Below are positions 8,363 through 17,339 of a stretch of DNA of 48,055 nucleotides, one piece after another. The stretch spans positions 1 to 48,055 of the forward strand of contig JABEVF010000131.1 of assembly GCA_013043965.1 (NCBI GenBank), written 5' to 3'. Numbering within the stretch: position 1 is the first letter of the stretch; each line of letters begins with the position of its first letter. Below the pieces are notes generated by a model. It searched no databases, was not told where the DNA came from, and was given only the letters and a program-made list of their open reading frames with translations. Source of the stretch: Gallionella sp. (GTDB lineage: Bacteria > Pseudomonadota > Gammaproteobacteria > Burkholderiales > Gallionellaceae). The position numbers and the translations under genes are program-made.

Positions 8363-9340
8363 TTAACAAGGCAGGGGTGGTTCATCCATCAGCGCGATCT
8401 GCTCGCGCAATTCCAGGATGCGGTCTTGCCAATATCGCTGCGTGTTGAACCAGGGGAACGCGACGGGAAAGGCTGCATCCTCCCAACGCCTGGCAATCCA
8501 TGCCGAATAGTGGACCAGCCGCAGAGTACGCAAGGCCTCGAGCAGATGCAACTCGCGCGGATTGAAATCGTAGAAATCCTCGTAACCGCTCAGCAGGTCG
8601 GTGAACTGCCGCGTCTGCTCGGCACGATCGCCGGACAGCAACATCCATAGATCCTGGATCGCGGGCCCCATGCGGCTGTCGTCAAAATCGACGAAATGCG
8701 GCCCGGTATCCGTCCATAACACGTTGCCTGCATGGCAGTCGCCATGCAGGCGCAAAGTGCCCACATGGCCCGCATGTTCGAAGCAACGCCGCACACCGTC
8801 CAGCGCGTGAGCAAGTACGCCGCGATAGACTTCAATCAGTTCCGCCGGGATGAAACCATGCGCCAGCAGGTAGGCACCGGACTCGACACCGAAAGTTTCG
8901 ATGTCCAGCGTGGGCCGGTGCCGGTATGGCTCCAGCGCGCCGACAGCATGGATGCGCGCGATGAAACGCCCCAGCCATTGCAGCGTGTCCGGCCTATCCA
9001 ACTCCGGCGCGCGGCCGCCTTGCTTGCGGAATAGCGCAAATCGAAATCCATTGTACAAGTGCAGCGTGCGGCCTTGGACAATCGAAGCGGGCACCACCGG
9101 AATCTCGCGTTCGGCGAGTGTAGCGATAAAACCGTGCTCTTCCAGAATAGCCGCATCTGACCAACGCGCGGCGCGATAGAACTTCGCCACGACCGGCGCG
9201 GCATCCTCGATGCCCAGCTGGTACACGCGGTTCTCATAACTATTGAGTGCGAGCAAACGCCCGTCGCCGCGCAGACCGATACTGTCCAAAGCATCGAGTA
9301 CCGCGTCGGGATTGAGTGCCGTGAAAGATTGTGTATGCAT
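8363..9340 (-). CDS. srkA: Stress response kinase A (YihE/RdoA family)
   Basis: Ser/Thr protein kinase of the choline-kinase-like fold, 325 aa, which in E. coli protects against stress-induced death. Key elements are an N-terminal nucleotide-binding lobe (LNSYENRVYQLG, then VVAKFYR with the ATP-binding lysine at about residue 53), the catalytic loop HGDCHAGN (199-206) and the metal-binding VDFDD (217-221). The start at 9340 (MHTQSFTALNP) fits family length; an ATG 9 bases upstream is possible. It follows the CobD-like gene on the same strand but is separated from it by 47 bases. Convergent with the DUF2934 gene. Confidence 0.93.
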   Translation of the reverse strand: MHTQSFTALNPDAVLDALDSIGLRGDGRLLALNSYENRVYQLGIEDAAPVVAKFYRAARWSDAAILEEHGFIATLAEREIPVVPASIVQGRTLHLYNGFRFALFRKQGGRAPELDRPDTLQWLGRFIARIHAVGALEPYRHRPTLDIETFGVESGAYLLAHGFIPAELIEVYRGVLAHALDGVRRCFEHAGHVGTLRLHGDCHAGNVLWTDTGPHFVDFDDSRMGPAIQDLWMLLSGDRAEQTRQFTDLLSGYEDFYDFNPRELHLLEALRTLRLVHYSAWIARRWEDAAFPVAFPWFNTQRYWQDRILELREQIALMDEPPLPC

Positions 9341-9387
9341 GGGCGGCATTGTACTTGAGCCTGGCCCATCGCAAACTACGCCCAGCG

Positions 9388-10320
9388 TTAGCCCAGCAAA
9401 TTCGCCAGGCTCAGCATCAGCAACAAGATCAGCCAGAACACCACCGAACGCCACACCAAGCCTATTGCGCTTTGCATGAAATCGGCATCGGCATCGTCGC
9501 CCAAGCCCAGCTCAGGCCTATCCAGCGGCACGCCGTGTTGCGGGATGACCATCCCCAAGCGCACGCCTAGCGAGCCAGCCCCGCTGGCCAATAGGATGCC
9601 GGCTTGCTTGTCTGGCCAGGCGACGGCCTGGCTGCGCCAGCAATACAGCGTGTCTTCAAAATCGCCGACGATGGCAAAGGTGATAGCGGTCAGGCGTATC
9701 GGCAGCCATTCCAGCACATCGAATGCCTGGCGCGCAAAGCCGGTGAACGCACCAAATTCGGTTTCATCCCCCCAGCGTGTGCGCAAAAACTGCCCCATGC
9801 GGTACAGCAACGCGCCCGCCGCCCCGCCCAAACCCAACACGCCGAACAGCACGAACCACACGATCACCCCGAACACTTTGCGATGCGACGCGAGCAAGGC
9901 TTCCTCGATGGACAGGCGGGCAATTTCTTCGGCATTCAATTCCTGCGCGGGCGCGTTGCGCCAGAGGGCCAACAGCCTGCGTGCCTCGTCCAGATTTTCG
10001 GCGCGCAACGCCTGATGGATATCGGTGAAGTAATGGCTGAACTGGCGAAAGCCCATGGTGAGATACAACACCAGCACGTTGAATGCCCACGCCAGGATCG
10101 GATGCGTGGCCTGCAACATCCAGTACACCGCCACCATGGCGATCAACAGCGGCAACACCGCCAACAACCAGGCGATCTTGCCGTGCTTGCGTTCGCCCGC
10201 ATTAAAGTTACTCTGGAAAAAATCGACGTATCTGCTCAGCCAGCCGAACAAATACTTGCGTTGCGCAAGCGGATGGAATTGTTCCAGCGACAACGCGGCG
10301 ATCAGGGCAAACAGGCTCAT
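9388..10320 (-). CDS. CobD/CbiB- and AmpE-like integral membrane protein
   Basis: A 310-aa protein with N-terminal MSLFALIAALSLEQFHPL, followed by hydrophobic segments at about residues 48-68, 72-92, 150-180 and 285-305. The pattern and the middle (GFRQFSHYFTDIHQALRAENLDEARRLL) match the CobD/CbiB family proteins annotated in Betaproteobacteria. These relate both to cobalamin-side-chain synthase and to AmpE, the signalling protein of beta-lactamase regulation. No other cobalamin or ampD gene is nearby, so neither role can be claimed. The start at 10320 is preferred over one 45 bases upstream. Confidence 0.75.
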   Translation of the reverse strand: MSLFALIAALSLEQFHPLAQRKYLFGWLSRYVDFFQSNFNAGERKHGKIAWLLAVLPLLIAMVAVYWMLQATHPILAWAFNVLVLYLTMGFRQFSHYFTDIHQALRAENLDEARRLLALWRNAPAQELNAEEIARLSIEEALLASHRKVFGVIVWFVLFGVLGLGGAAGALLYRMGQFLRTRWGDETEFGAFTGFARQAFDVLEWLPIRLTAITFAIVGDFEDTLYCWRSQAVAWPDKQAGILLASGAGSLGVRLGMVIPQHGVPLDRPELGLGDDADADFMQSAIGLVWRSVVFWLILLLMLSLANLLG

Positions 10321-10395
10321 GGCATCGGCACAACAGCAAGAATTGAACGATGCGAAACATAGCACACAAGGCCGTTCAACTCTACCGATTCCATC

Positions 10396-11553
10396 CTACT
10401 GAACGGCAGCCAGCCGCCACAGCGAAGTGATCTCCGCCGCGCGCGCCGCATGCAAAGGATCACCGTCATCGGACGCCTTGGGATGATGCGGCTTGATGTC
10501 CATCCTGTCTACAACACGTAAACCCGCGGCCGCTATCCAGGCCAGCAACGCCGCGCGCGCGCGCAGCCCCAGATGTTCGGCGATGTCCGAGATGACCAAC
10601 CACCCTTCGCCGCCGGGGGTGAGATGCGCGGCCAGCCCGTCAAGAAAACCGCGCAACATGCGGCTGTCCGGATCGTATATCGCATACTCGATCGCGGAGC
10701 TGGGACGGGCCGGTATCCAGGGGGGGTTGCACACGATGAGCGGCGCGCGCGCCGGGGGAAACAGATCGGCCTGCACCACGTCCACTTGCGCATCCAAACC
10801 GAGCCGGTTGAGATTCTCACGCGCACAAGCCAGGGCACGAGGGTCCTGGTCGGTAGCGACCACGCGTTTGATACCGCGCCGCACCAGCAGCGCGGCCAGC
10901 ACGCCCGTTCCGGTACCTATATCGAAGGCGAGTTCGGCGGCGGGCAGAGGCGCGCTACCGACCAGTGCCAGGTATTCGCCACGCACCGGAGAGTACACAC
11001 CGTAGTGCGGGTAGATGCGCTCGCCCAGGGCGGCGATCTCAACGCCTTTCTTGCGCCACTCGTGCGCGCCTATCAAACCCGACAACTCGCGCAACGAAAC
11101 CACCGAAGCCTCGTCAGCCACACCGTAGACCTCGCGGCAAGCCTGCCGCACCTCGGGTGCGCGCCGCAAGGGGATGGCGTAGTCGGCATCCAGCGGAATC
11201 AGAATCGTCGCAAGCACGCGCGCGCGTTGCGCCTGCGCTTGCCGGTGCAGATTGAATGCCTCGCCAGACAAGACTGGCGCCCCTTCGGCTCGGCTCAGGG
11301 CAGGCTTGCGCGGCTTGCGATCTATGCGCCGCGACATCGCCACCAGCAGCTGCCGCGCATTCTGGAAATCGCCGCGCCACAAGAATGCCGTTCCTTCGCA
11401 AGCCAACCGGTACGCCTCATCCGCCTTCAGCGTGTCATCCGCGACCACGATTTTTTTCGGTGGCGGCAAGCCTTTTTCCGAACGCCAAAGAGCCTTGTGC
11501 ACTTTGCCTGCCTCATACCATTCCATCACGCTTTGCGTTTTCACTATCGTCAT
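10396..11553 (-). CDS. Class I SAM-dependent methyltransferase (MTS domain), with internal insertion
   Basis: A 385-aa protein. The N-terminal ~190 residues form a helical domain, and the C-terminal Rossmann domain carries the SAM motif DIGTGTG (211-217) and the NPPW motif (276-279). NPPW belongs to N5-glutamine, N6-adenine and other amino-group methyltransferases. The target is unknown; protein or RNA is likely, given the adjacent rlmF. The ATG at 11553 overlaps the rlmF stop (ATGA), so the two are coupled. Residues about 83-98 (KPALSRAEGAPVLSGE) look like an in-frame insertion of a short repeat (see the repeat entry) that splits a conserved helical region but keeps the frame. Confidence 0.82.
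   Translation of the reverse strand: MTIVKTQSVMEWYEAGKVHKALWRSEKGLPPPKKIVVADDTLKADEAYRLACEGTAFLWRGDFQNARQLLVAMSRRIDRKPRKPALSRAEGAPVLSGEAFNLHRQAQAQRARVLATILIPLDADYAIPLRRAPEVRQACREVYGVADEASVVSLRELSGLIGAHEWRKKGVEIAALGERIYPHYGVYSPVRGEYLALVGSAPLPAAELAFDIGTGTGVLAALLVRRGIKRVVATDQDPRALACARENLNRLGLDAQVDVVQADLFPPARAPLIVCNPPWIPARPSSAIEYAIYDPDSRMLRGFLDGLAAHLTPGGEGWLVISDIAEHLGLRARAALLAWIAAAGLRVVDRMDIKPHHPKASDDGDPLHAARAAEITSLWRLAAVQ
11262..11304 (-). repeat. Short palindromic repeat inserted in the methyltransferase gene
   Basis: Two structures lie side by side: a perfect 6-bp hairpin CGCCAG/CTGGCG (11262-11267 and 11274-11279), then the GC-rich run CCCTTCGGCTCGGCTCAGGG (11281-11300). The latter translates on the minus strand to ALSRAEG. 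I recall this peptide as a frequent signature of CTTCG...GCTCAGG intergenic repeats that have entered genes. It is an insertion judged from protein context, not from an alignment. Confidence 0.45.
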
Positions 11554-12524
11554 TTTTCGCGCGCCAGCCACCACTCGCGTTGCTGGGTTTTATCCATGAA
11601 CGTCCACGCGAGGATGCGGCTTTTCTTCTGGCCCTGCGACATTGCTATGGTGCGGTTCTCCTGCGCGCCGGAATATTTCAAGGCGCGATACACATGCGGC
11701 AAACTGGACGACTTGGAGATCAGCGTGGTAAACCACAGGCAGTTGCTGTGACCGGATATGCTCTCTTCTATGATGCGTTTTACGAACGCTGCTTCGCCAC
11801 CGTCGCAGCACAGCTCCATCCCTTGACCGCCAAAGTTCAACACGGGATTCTTGTGCTTATCATTTTCCTTGCCGAGATTTTTCCATTTGCGCTGCGAGCC
11901 GTGCCTCGCCTCGGCCAACGAGGCATGGAACGGCGGATTGCACAGCGTGAGATCGAACAGTTCATCAGCTTGCGTCACACCGGCAAAGATCGCCGTGCGC
12001 GACTTCTGCAAACGCAACTCAACCGCATCGCCCAGCCGGTTCGCAGCCAAAACACCTTGTGCATTGTTCAGTGCCACCCCATCGATGTCCGTGCCGACGA
12101 ACTGCCAGCCATAAGTGCGATTGCCGATGAGCGGATAGATGCAGTTCGCGCCCACGCCGACATCGAGCACGCGCACGGTTTTGCCGCGCGGAATAACACC
12201 GCCGTTACTCTCTGCGAGCAGGTCGGCGAGATAGTGCAGATAATCGGCGCGACCGGGAATCGGCGGGCACAAATATTGCGCCGGTACATCCCACTCCTTG
12301 ATGCCGTAATAATGAAACAACAGCGCGCGGTTGAGGGCTTTGACCGCGACCGGGTCGACAAAATCTATAGCCTCGTTGCCATACTCATTCACCGTCACAA
12401 ACGCCGCCAGCTCGGGGCTTGCCGTGGCGAGTGACTTGAAATCATAACGGCCGCGGTGCAGATTGCGCGCGTGCAGGTTATCTTTTTCAGCGGGGGCGGG
12501 TATGTCCTGCGCGGTGGTGGTCAA
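11550..12524 (-). CDS. rlmF: 23S rRNA (adenine-1618-N6)-methyltransferase RlmF
   Basis: Methylates A1618 of 23S rRNA (YbiN in E. coli). 324 aa. Family features are the N-terminal NLHARNLHRGRYDF, the conserved FVDPVAVKALNRALL block and HYYGIKEWDVP. The SAM-binding motif DVGVGAN is at 121-127, and the N6-adenine active-site motif NPPFH is at 196-200. The basic segment RKWKNLG and the C-terminal WTF block are also typical. It starts at ATG 12524, three bases after the pfp stop in the same direction. It overlaps the downstream methyltransferase gene by four bases. The three genes pfp, rlmF and methyltransferase may form one transcript. Confidence 0.95.
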   Translation of the reverse strand: MTTTAQDIPAPAEKDNLHARNLHRGRYDFKSLATASPELAAFVTVNEYGNEAIDFVDPVAVKALNRALLFHYYGIKEWDVPAQYLCPPIPGRADYLHYLADLLAESNGGVIPRGKTVRVLDVGVGANCIYPLIGNRTYGWQFVGTDIDGVALNNAQGVLAANRLGDAVELRLQKSRTAIFAGVTQADELFDLTLCNPPFHASLAEARHGSQRKWKNLGKENDKHKNPVLNFGGQGMELCCDGGEAAFVKRIIEESISGHSNCLWFTTLISKSSSLPHVYRALKYSGAQENRTIAMSQGQKKSRILAWTFMDKTQQREWWLAREK

Positions 12525-12527
12525 GGC

Positions 12528-13748
12528 TTACAAGCTCCCCATCTTGGGCAACTCGCCCACCAACGGCGCGACATAATCCAGCCAGGCCTGCGTCACATCG
12601 TTGCCCGCCGCGTTGATGAATTCGTCTTTCATATGGGTCGCCTCGCGTGCCACCGATGCCAGCGGCGTGATGAAGCATTCGCTGGCATAAGGCGCGCTGC
12701 TCAAGCGGCGTATCGCTACCGAGCCGGGTTGCCCGGTAGCGGCGGCATGGTTCACCGCGACATCGCCGACCATGCGTGCTTCTTTGGCATCCACGCCGGA
12801 AATGACGGTCGGAAAGGAGCGCTGCAGATAGCCGAAGGTGTCGGCACGCACCCGCATTTTCTGTCCGGGAAACGCGTCTTTCACCAGGGCCGCCAGAGTA
12901 TCACCCAAGGCACCGCTGCCAGACAACTGGACATTGCCGTGTGAATCTTTTTCGCTGCTGGTCGAAATCGGGTTGCCGTCCTTGTCGGAGATGCCCTCGG
13001 ATGCGGCGATCACGCAGCGGCCGTATTTCGCGACCGCATCGCGCACGTCTTGCTGGAATCTTGCGATGTCGAACACGCGCTCCGGCAGATAGATCAGATG
13101 CGGGCCGTCGTCCGGCGCCTGGCGCGCCAGGGCCGATGCGGCAGTCAGGAATCCGGCACTGCGCCCCATCACCACGTTGACCTTGATGCCGGCCAGCGCG
13201 CGGTTGTCGCGGTCATCGCCCATGAAGGCCAGCGCGACGAAACGCGCGGCGGAGGCGAAGCCGGGACAGTGGTCGGTGACTTTCAGATCGTTGTCTATGG
13301 TCTTGGGTATGTGCACGGTGCAGAACTCGTAATTTGCTTCCTTGGCCATCTCGGCGATGATGTGCGCGGTCTCGGCGGAATCGTTGCCGCCGATGTAGAA
13401 GAAATAACGCACGTCGTTCTTCCTGAATACCTCGAACACTTTTTCGCACTCGGCACGACCTGGCTTGAGGCGCACCGAGCCCAGTACCGCCGCCGGAGTG
13501 GTCGCGACCAGCTCAAGCTGTTCCAGGCTCTGCGTGGTGAGGTCGATGAAGTCTTCTTTCATGATGCCGGCGATGCCGTGACGCGCGCCGAGTATGCCGG
13601 TGATGTTGGCTTGCCGGCGCGCCGCCAATACCGCGCCGACCAGCGATTGGTTGATGACCACCGTGGGGCCGCCGGATTGACCGATGACCATTTTGCCGAT
13701 CAGTTTCCCTTGCGTTCCGGTGCCGGGATAAAAGTTTTTCGTAGCCAT
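12528..13748 (-). CDS. pfp: PPi-dependent 6-phosphofructokinase
   Basis: Reversibly phosphorylates fructose 6-phosphate using pyrophosphate, replacing ATP-PFK and fructose-bisphosphatase in glycolysis/gluconeogenesis. 406 aa. The N-terminal loop is [12 protein letters not shown] (23-34). GGNDS (120-124) has Asp at the position that is Gly in ATP enzymes, and PKTIDNDL (148-155) has the Lys typical of PPi enzymes. MGRSAGF follows. Both discriminating residues therefore indicate PPi use. The start at 13748 has GGGAA a few bases upstream. It is divergent from ppa, so the two genes for making and spending pyrophosphate share a 116-base regulatory gap. Confidence 0.93.
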   Translation of the reverse strand: MATKNFYPGTGTQGKLIGKMVIGQSGGPTVVINQSLVGAVLAARRQANITGILGARHGIAGIMKEDFIDLTTQSLEQLELVATTPAAVLGSVRLKPGRAECEKVFEVFRKNDVRYFFYIGGNDSAETAHIIAEMAKEANYEFCTVHIPKTIDNDLKVTDHCPGFASAARFVALAFMGDDRDNRALAGIKVNVVMGRSAGFLTAASALARQAPDDGPHLIYLPERVFDIARFQQDVRDAVAKYGRCVIAASEGISDKDGNPISTSSEKDSHGNVQLSGSGALGDTLAALVKDAFPGQKMRVRADTFGYLQRSFPTVISGVDAKEARMVGDVAVNHAAATGQPGSVAIRRLSSAPYASECFITPLASVAREATHMKDEFINAAGNDVTQAWLDYVAPLVGELPKMGSL

Positions 13749-13777
13749 CACATCATTTCCCTGGAAAAAGTCAGTGC

Positions 13778-13825
13778 ATTCTAACTGAACTAGACCCTGC
13801 GATATTGGCGCGTTTCGCTTATAAT
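13778..13825. promoter_or_regulatory. Divergent -10 boxes for pfp and ppa
   Basis: On the plus strand TATAAT (13820-13825) lies 39 bases before the ppa ATG. On the minus strand TAGAAT (13783-13778) lies 29 bases before the pfp ATG. Neither has a good -35 at standard spacing. The two boxes are about 40 bases apart, so polymerases would compete for the same stretch. Confidence 0.4.
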
Positions 13826-13864
13826 CACGCACCCGAATTTCCCTATATCTACCGAAAGAATGCT

Positions 13865-14407
13865 ATGAGCTTGTTGAACGTCCGTCCCGGCAAAAAAACC
13901 CCTCACGAATGCAATGTCATCATCGAAATCCCCAAACATGCCGACCCGGTTAAATACGAAGTCGACAAAGACGCGGGCGTACTGGTGGTCGATCGCTTTA
14001 TCGGCTCGCTGATGCGCTACCCGTGCAACTACGGCTTCATTCCGGAAACCATCGCGGACGACGGTGACCCGGTGGACGTTTTGGTCATCACGCCCTTCCC
14101 TATCGTGCACGGCGCGGTCATCGCCTGCCGTCCGGTGGGCATGTTGAGCATGTCCGATGAAGGCGGCGACGATGCCAAGATCATCGCGGTTCCGACCGAC
14201 AAACTCACGCCGCTGTACCACAACATCAGGACCTATCAAGACTTGCCGGAAATCACGCTGGAACAGATCAAGCATTTCTTTGAGTTGTACAAAGCCCTCG
14301 AGCCCGGCAAGTGGGTCAAAATCAACGGCTGGAAGGGTATGGAAGACGCGCACGCCGAGATCAACAACGGTTTGGCGGCTTACCAGAAATCCATCGCGGC
14401 AAAATAA
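13865..14407 (+). CDS. ppa: Inorganic pyrophosphatase (family I)
   Basis: Soluble Mg2+-dependent pyrophosphatase, PPi to 2 Pi, 180 aa, the normal length of the hexameric family I enzyme. The catalytic aspartate cluster DDGDPVDVL is present, together with the N-terminal [17 protein letters not shown] and the conserved YNYGFIPET-like block (here [14 protein letters not shown]). The start at 13865 ([10 protein letters not shown]) gives the family N-terminus; an upstream in-frame ATG at 13805 precedes the -10 box and is rejected. The stop codon TAA shares one base with the folD ATG (TAATG), so the pair is probably one transcript. Confidence 0.97.
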   Translation: MSLLNVRPGKKTPHECNVIIEIPKHADPVKYEVDKDAGVLVVDRFIGSLMRYPCNYGFIPETIADDGDPVDVLVITPFPIVHGAVIACRPVGMLSMSDEGGDDAKIIAVPTDKLTPLYHNIRTYQDLPEITLEQIKHFFELYKALEPGKWVKINGWKGMEDAHAEINNGLAAYQKSIAAK

Positions 14408-15276
14408 TGACCGCGCACATCATCGACGGCAAGACCATCGCCCAGCAGGTGCGCGCCGAGTGGAAGCTGCGTGCCGACGCGCTCAAGGCACGCGGCATCA
14501 CACCGGGCATGGCGGTGATTATCGTGGGCAACGATCCGGCTTCCAAGGTGTACGTAGCCAACAAAGTCAAGGCCTGCGCGGAACTGGGTCTGTATTCCAT
14601 ACACCGCGAATTGCCCGCCGACATTACCGAAGCGCAGTTGCTGAGCGAAATCGAGGCACTGAATAACGATCCGAAGATACACGGCATTCTGGTGCAACTG
14701 CCGCTGCCCAAACATCTGGACGCGAACCAGGTCATAGAAGCGATCAATCCCGACAAAGACGTGGATGGCTTTCATCAGAAAAACGTCGGCGCACTGGTCA
14801 CGGGCGAGACGCCCTTCCCTTCCTGCACCCCTTACGGCGTGATGGTGTTGCTGGAGAAGACCGGCATCGCCATCGAGGGCAGACACGCGGTCATCGTGGG
14901 GCGCAGCAACATCGTCGGCAAACCGATGGCCCTGTTGCTGTTGCACAAAAACGCCACGGTCACGATCTGCACTTCCAAGACCGTGGACCTGGCGAAACAC
15001 ACCCGCGATGCCGACATCCTGGTCGCGGCAGTGGGCCGTGCGAACTTCATCACCGGAGACATGGTCAAGCCGGGTGCTACGGTCATAGACGTGGGCATCA
15101 ACCGCAACAGCGATGGCAAACTGGTCGGTGACGTGGACTTTGCCAGCGTCAAAGAAGTGGCCGGCTATCTCACGCCCGTGCCCGGCGGCGTGGGCCCGAT
15201 GACCATCGCCATGCTGGTGGCGAATACCGTGCGTGCGGCGGAGCGGTTATCCGGTTTCGGCAAGCAGATCGGGTGA
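14407..15276 (+). CDS. folD: Bifunctional methylene-THF dehydrogenase/cyclohydrolase FolD
   Basis: Interconverts 5,10-methylene-THF and 10-formyl-THF in one-carbon metabolism. 289 aa. The active site YVANK (residues 49-53, catalytic Lys53) is present. [13 protein letters not shown] and the substrate-binding PSCTPYGVM follow, then the NADP-binding GRSNIVGKP and the C-terminal [13 protein letters not shown]. The ATG at 14407 overlaps the ppa stop by one base. The gene ends 40 bases before the PAS-EAL gene. Confidence 0.97.
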   Translation: MTAHIIDGKTIAQQVRAEWKLRADALKARGITPGMAVIIVGNDPASKVYVANKVKACAELGLYSIHRELPADITEAQLLSEIEALNNDPKIHGILVQLPLPKHLDANQVIEAINPDKDVDGFHQKNVGALVTGETPFPSCTPYGVMVLLEKTGIAIEGRHAVIVGRSNIVGKPMALLLLHKNATVTICTSKTVDLAKHTRDADILVAAVGRANFITGDMVKPGATVIDVGINRNSDGKLVGDVDFASVKEVAGYLTPVPGGVGPMTIAMLVANTVRAAERLSGFGKQIG

Positions 15277-15316
15277 TTAGACTTCCGTGATTGTAAAATC
15301 ACATAAGGAATGAAAA

Positions 15317-16852
15317 ATGCAGCTCCACAATATCTTTCGTGTCGTCGGGCCGTTCATATCCGCCTTGGCTGTCATTGCGACCTCGGCGGCACTCGTCTTT
15401 GCGATTTACTACACCGAGCTCGGCATGCAGTGGATTACCTTTTTGGCCGGAATCCTGGTGGCGGCGATACTCGCCGAAGCAACCCGCGTGTCGCGTGCGG
15501 AATGGGTCGCGATACGCCGCACGGCGCAATTGGCGGCTACCAAGGATAAACTCGAGCGGGAAACCCGACTGCGCAAAAGTGCCGAGGAGAAGATCGCCGA
15601 CATCAGCCCCAGGTTACAGTTGATCGACGAAGTCCTGCCGACCATGGTCGCGCTCGTCGATGTCGAGGGACATTGCCTGTATCACAACCGGGCATTCATG
15701 GACTGGCTGCGTCTGCAGCCCGAAAAAATCCATGGCCGACACATGCGCGAGGTGCTGGGTACCAAGGTCTACCAGGAAACGGCGACCGCCGTCCGTCAGT
15801 CGTTGAACGGGCAAGCGGTACATTATGAACGGGCACAACAGATGCCCAATGGCTCGGCCTACCGGCTATCGGTTGACCACCTCCCGCAATTTACCGAGGA
15901 TGGCAAAGTGTCGGGATTCTATATGCTGATGAATGACATCACCGCACCCGGTGATGTGATGTCGGGTCAACCAGCAACGCAAAGGCCAACGCATAACGCT
16001 GCCCACCTGAATGCCTATCTTCACGATGGCAAGGCGAGCCAAGACTTGTTCGTTGCATCCTTCTCGGAACAGGTTTCAGGGCAGAAAGACGCGAACCGGA
16101 TCATAGCGGCGATCGAGAAAGGCGATTTCCATTTGTTCTGCCAGCTCATCACGCCTTTGGCGACAGGCTCAGGTGCAACCGAGCACTATGAGATCCTGGT
16201 CAGGCTGGCTGAAGAAGAGGAAGGCATGATGCCACCCGGGGCGTTCTTCCCGCTTGCCGAGAAATACGGGCTCATGCCGCAACTGGACCGATGGGTCGTG
16301 CAGCATGTGACAGAATGGGTCGCGCTCCAGAACCCGCAGGGATGGCCGCAGGACGGCTCGATATTCTTCATCAACGTGTCGTCGGCCACGATAACCGACC
16401 CCGGCTTCCCGGAATTTCTGCAACTGACATTGCTGGAGCACGGCATCACAGGAGCCGCCCTGTGCTTCGAGATAACGGGGTCGGAACTTTCCGCAAGAAG
16501 TGCGGATGTTGCTGAATTCTCACGGCGGGTGCGACAGTGTGGCTGCCGTGTCGCGCTCAGCGGCTTCGGGCGCGAGCAGATTTTATTTGACCTGATACGC
16601 GGCTTTCAAGTCGATTTCCTGAAAATCGACGGCAGCATCGTTCTCAACATGCTTCGCGACCATTTGTATCTTGCCAGAGTCACAGCAATAGACCGGGTCG
16701 CCAAAAAGATCGGTGTCAGAACGATTGCGGAGCTGGTAGAGAACGAAGAAACCATCGCAAAGTTGAAAGAAATCGGCATCGATTTTGCGCAAGGTTTTGG
16801 CATCTCGCGACCGCACCCCCTGTCCATTCAAACACCCACTTCCGATACTTGA
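15317..16852 (+). CDS. Membrane PAS-EAL protein with degenerate EAL active site
   Basis: A 511-aa protein: two N-terminal membrane helices (about 8-30 and 36-55), a coiled-coil linker (70-100), a PAS domain (about 101-215) and an EAL domain (about 255-500). EAL enzymes hydrolyse c-di-GMP to pGpG. Here the signature glutamate is kept (YEILVRL, Glu292), as are FINVSS, CFEITGSE and FLKIDGS (Lys436, Asp438). The central DDFG motif, however, is LSGFG (Ser415-Gly416), which removes both metal-binding aspartates. The final QGFGISRPHPL is present. I infer a c-di-GMP-binding or signalling protein with little or no hydrolysis. The start at 15317 follows an AAGGAATG sequence. Other starts are less likely. 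Confidence 0.88.
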   Translation: MQLHNIFRVVGPFISALAVIATSAALVFAIYYTELGMQWITFLAGILVAAILAEATRVSRAEWVAIRRTAQLAATKDKLERETRLRKSAEEKIADISPRLQLIDEVLPTMVALVDVEGHCLYHNRAFMDWLRLQPEKIHGRHMREVLGTKVYQETATAVRQSLNGQAVHYERAQQMPNGSAYRLSVDHLPQFTEDGKVSGFYMLMNDITAPGDVMSGQPATQRPTHNAAHLNAYLHDGKASQDLFVASFSEQVSGQKDANRIIAAIEKGDFHLFCQLITPLATGSGATEHYEILVRLAEEEEGMMPPGAFFPLAEKYGLMPQLDRWVVQHVTEWVALQNPQGWPQDGSIFFINVSSATITDPGFPEFLQLTLLEHGITGAALCFEITGSELSARSADVAEFSRRVRQCGCRVALSGFGREQILFDLIRGFQVDFLKIDGSIVLNMLRDHLYLARVTAIDRVAKKIGVRTIAELVENEETIAKLKEIGIDFAQGFGISRPHPLSIQTPTSDT

Positions 16853-17020
16853 ATCGTTTGGTCTGCGGCCCTTTCCCCCGACAATCGCGCATCGAACGGC
16901 AGGGATGAACAAGCCCTCTGCCGCAACCACGGTCTCGTTGTACAAAATGGACGTTGGAACAGGTTTAATTCAGCAAGGCAACTTCACGCCAAGTGATTTG
17001 CGGGAAGCGATCGGACAGGC
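16853..17020. other. Intergenic stretch, no supported gene
   Basis: Between the EAL gene and the small membrane gene on the opposite strand I see no gene, RNA or clear terminator. A plus-strand open frame from ATG 16905 runs antisense through the small membrane gene; its composition turns Ser/Thr-rich and it has no ribosome-binding site. Confidence 0.5.
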
Positions 17021-17149
17021 TCAGATGAAAAAAGAAGAAACAATGATAAACAGAAACAGCACGACGAGTGCCACAACTACTTTTTTCAAAGTGTTTTCAG
17101 TTTGCTTTTTGTACTGCGCGTACCGCTCTTCATCAAGTTTGGTGGACAA
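17021..17149 (-). CDS. 42-aa tail-anchored membrane protein
   Basis: Translation from TTG at 17149 gives a 42-aa protein. It has a polar, charged N-terminus (STKLDEERYAQYKKQTENTLKK) and one C-terminal hydrophobic helix (VVVALVVLFLFIIVSSFF), the layout of a small tail-anchored membrane protein. The start is supported by a strong ribosome-binding site, GAGGAG, six bases before the TTG. An ATG at 17206 would add 19 residues but lacks such a site. A promoter-like copy of a 34-bp repeat lies about 100 bases upstream (17248-17281) and is shared with yajD. I do not recognise a family. Confidence 0.5.
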   Translation of the reverse strand: MSTKLDEERYAQYKKQTENTLKKVVVALVVLFLFIIVSSFFI

Positions 17150-17247
17150 AATTAACTCCTCAAATAAAAAATCCGGTTGATTTACCACCACCGTGTTGCC
17201 GTGCAATTTTTCTCAGCATCACGCGCTCTATGCATTCTTTGGCGAAT

Positions 17248-17281
17248 TTCAATATACCGGAGTCGAATGGATTTGACCATC
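17248..17281 (-). repeat. 34-bp direct repeat, copy 1 (promoter-like)
   Basis: This copy matches the one at 17728-17761 at 31 of 34 positions, in the same orientation, 480 bases apart. Read on the minus strand it contains TGGTCA (17279-17274), a 17-base spacer and TATATT (17256-17251), so it can serve as a promoter for the 42-aa gene. It lies downstream of the yajD stop codon. Confidence 0.7.
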
Positions 17282-17339
17282 CGCACAGCGCATCTCATCC
17301 GACATCCCCGCCGCGCATCAGCATAATGCGTACAAAAAA

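Noticed and set aside
16905-17180. Plus-strand frame starting MNKPSAATTVSLYK after the EAL gene
   Set aside because: No ribosome-binding site, Ser/Thr-rich nonsense composition at the end, and antisense to a better-supported small membrane gene.
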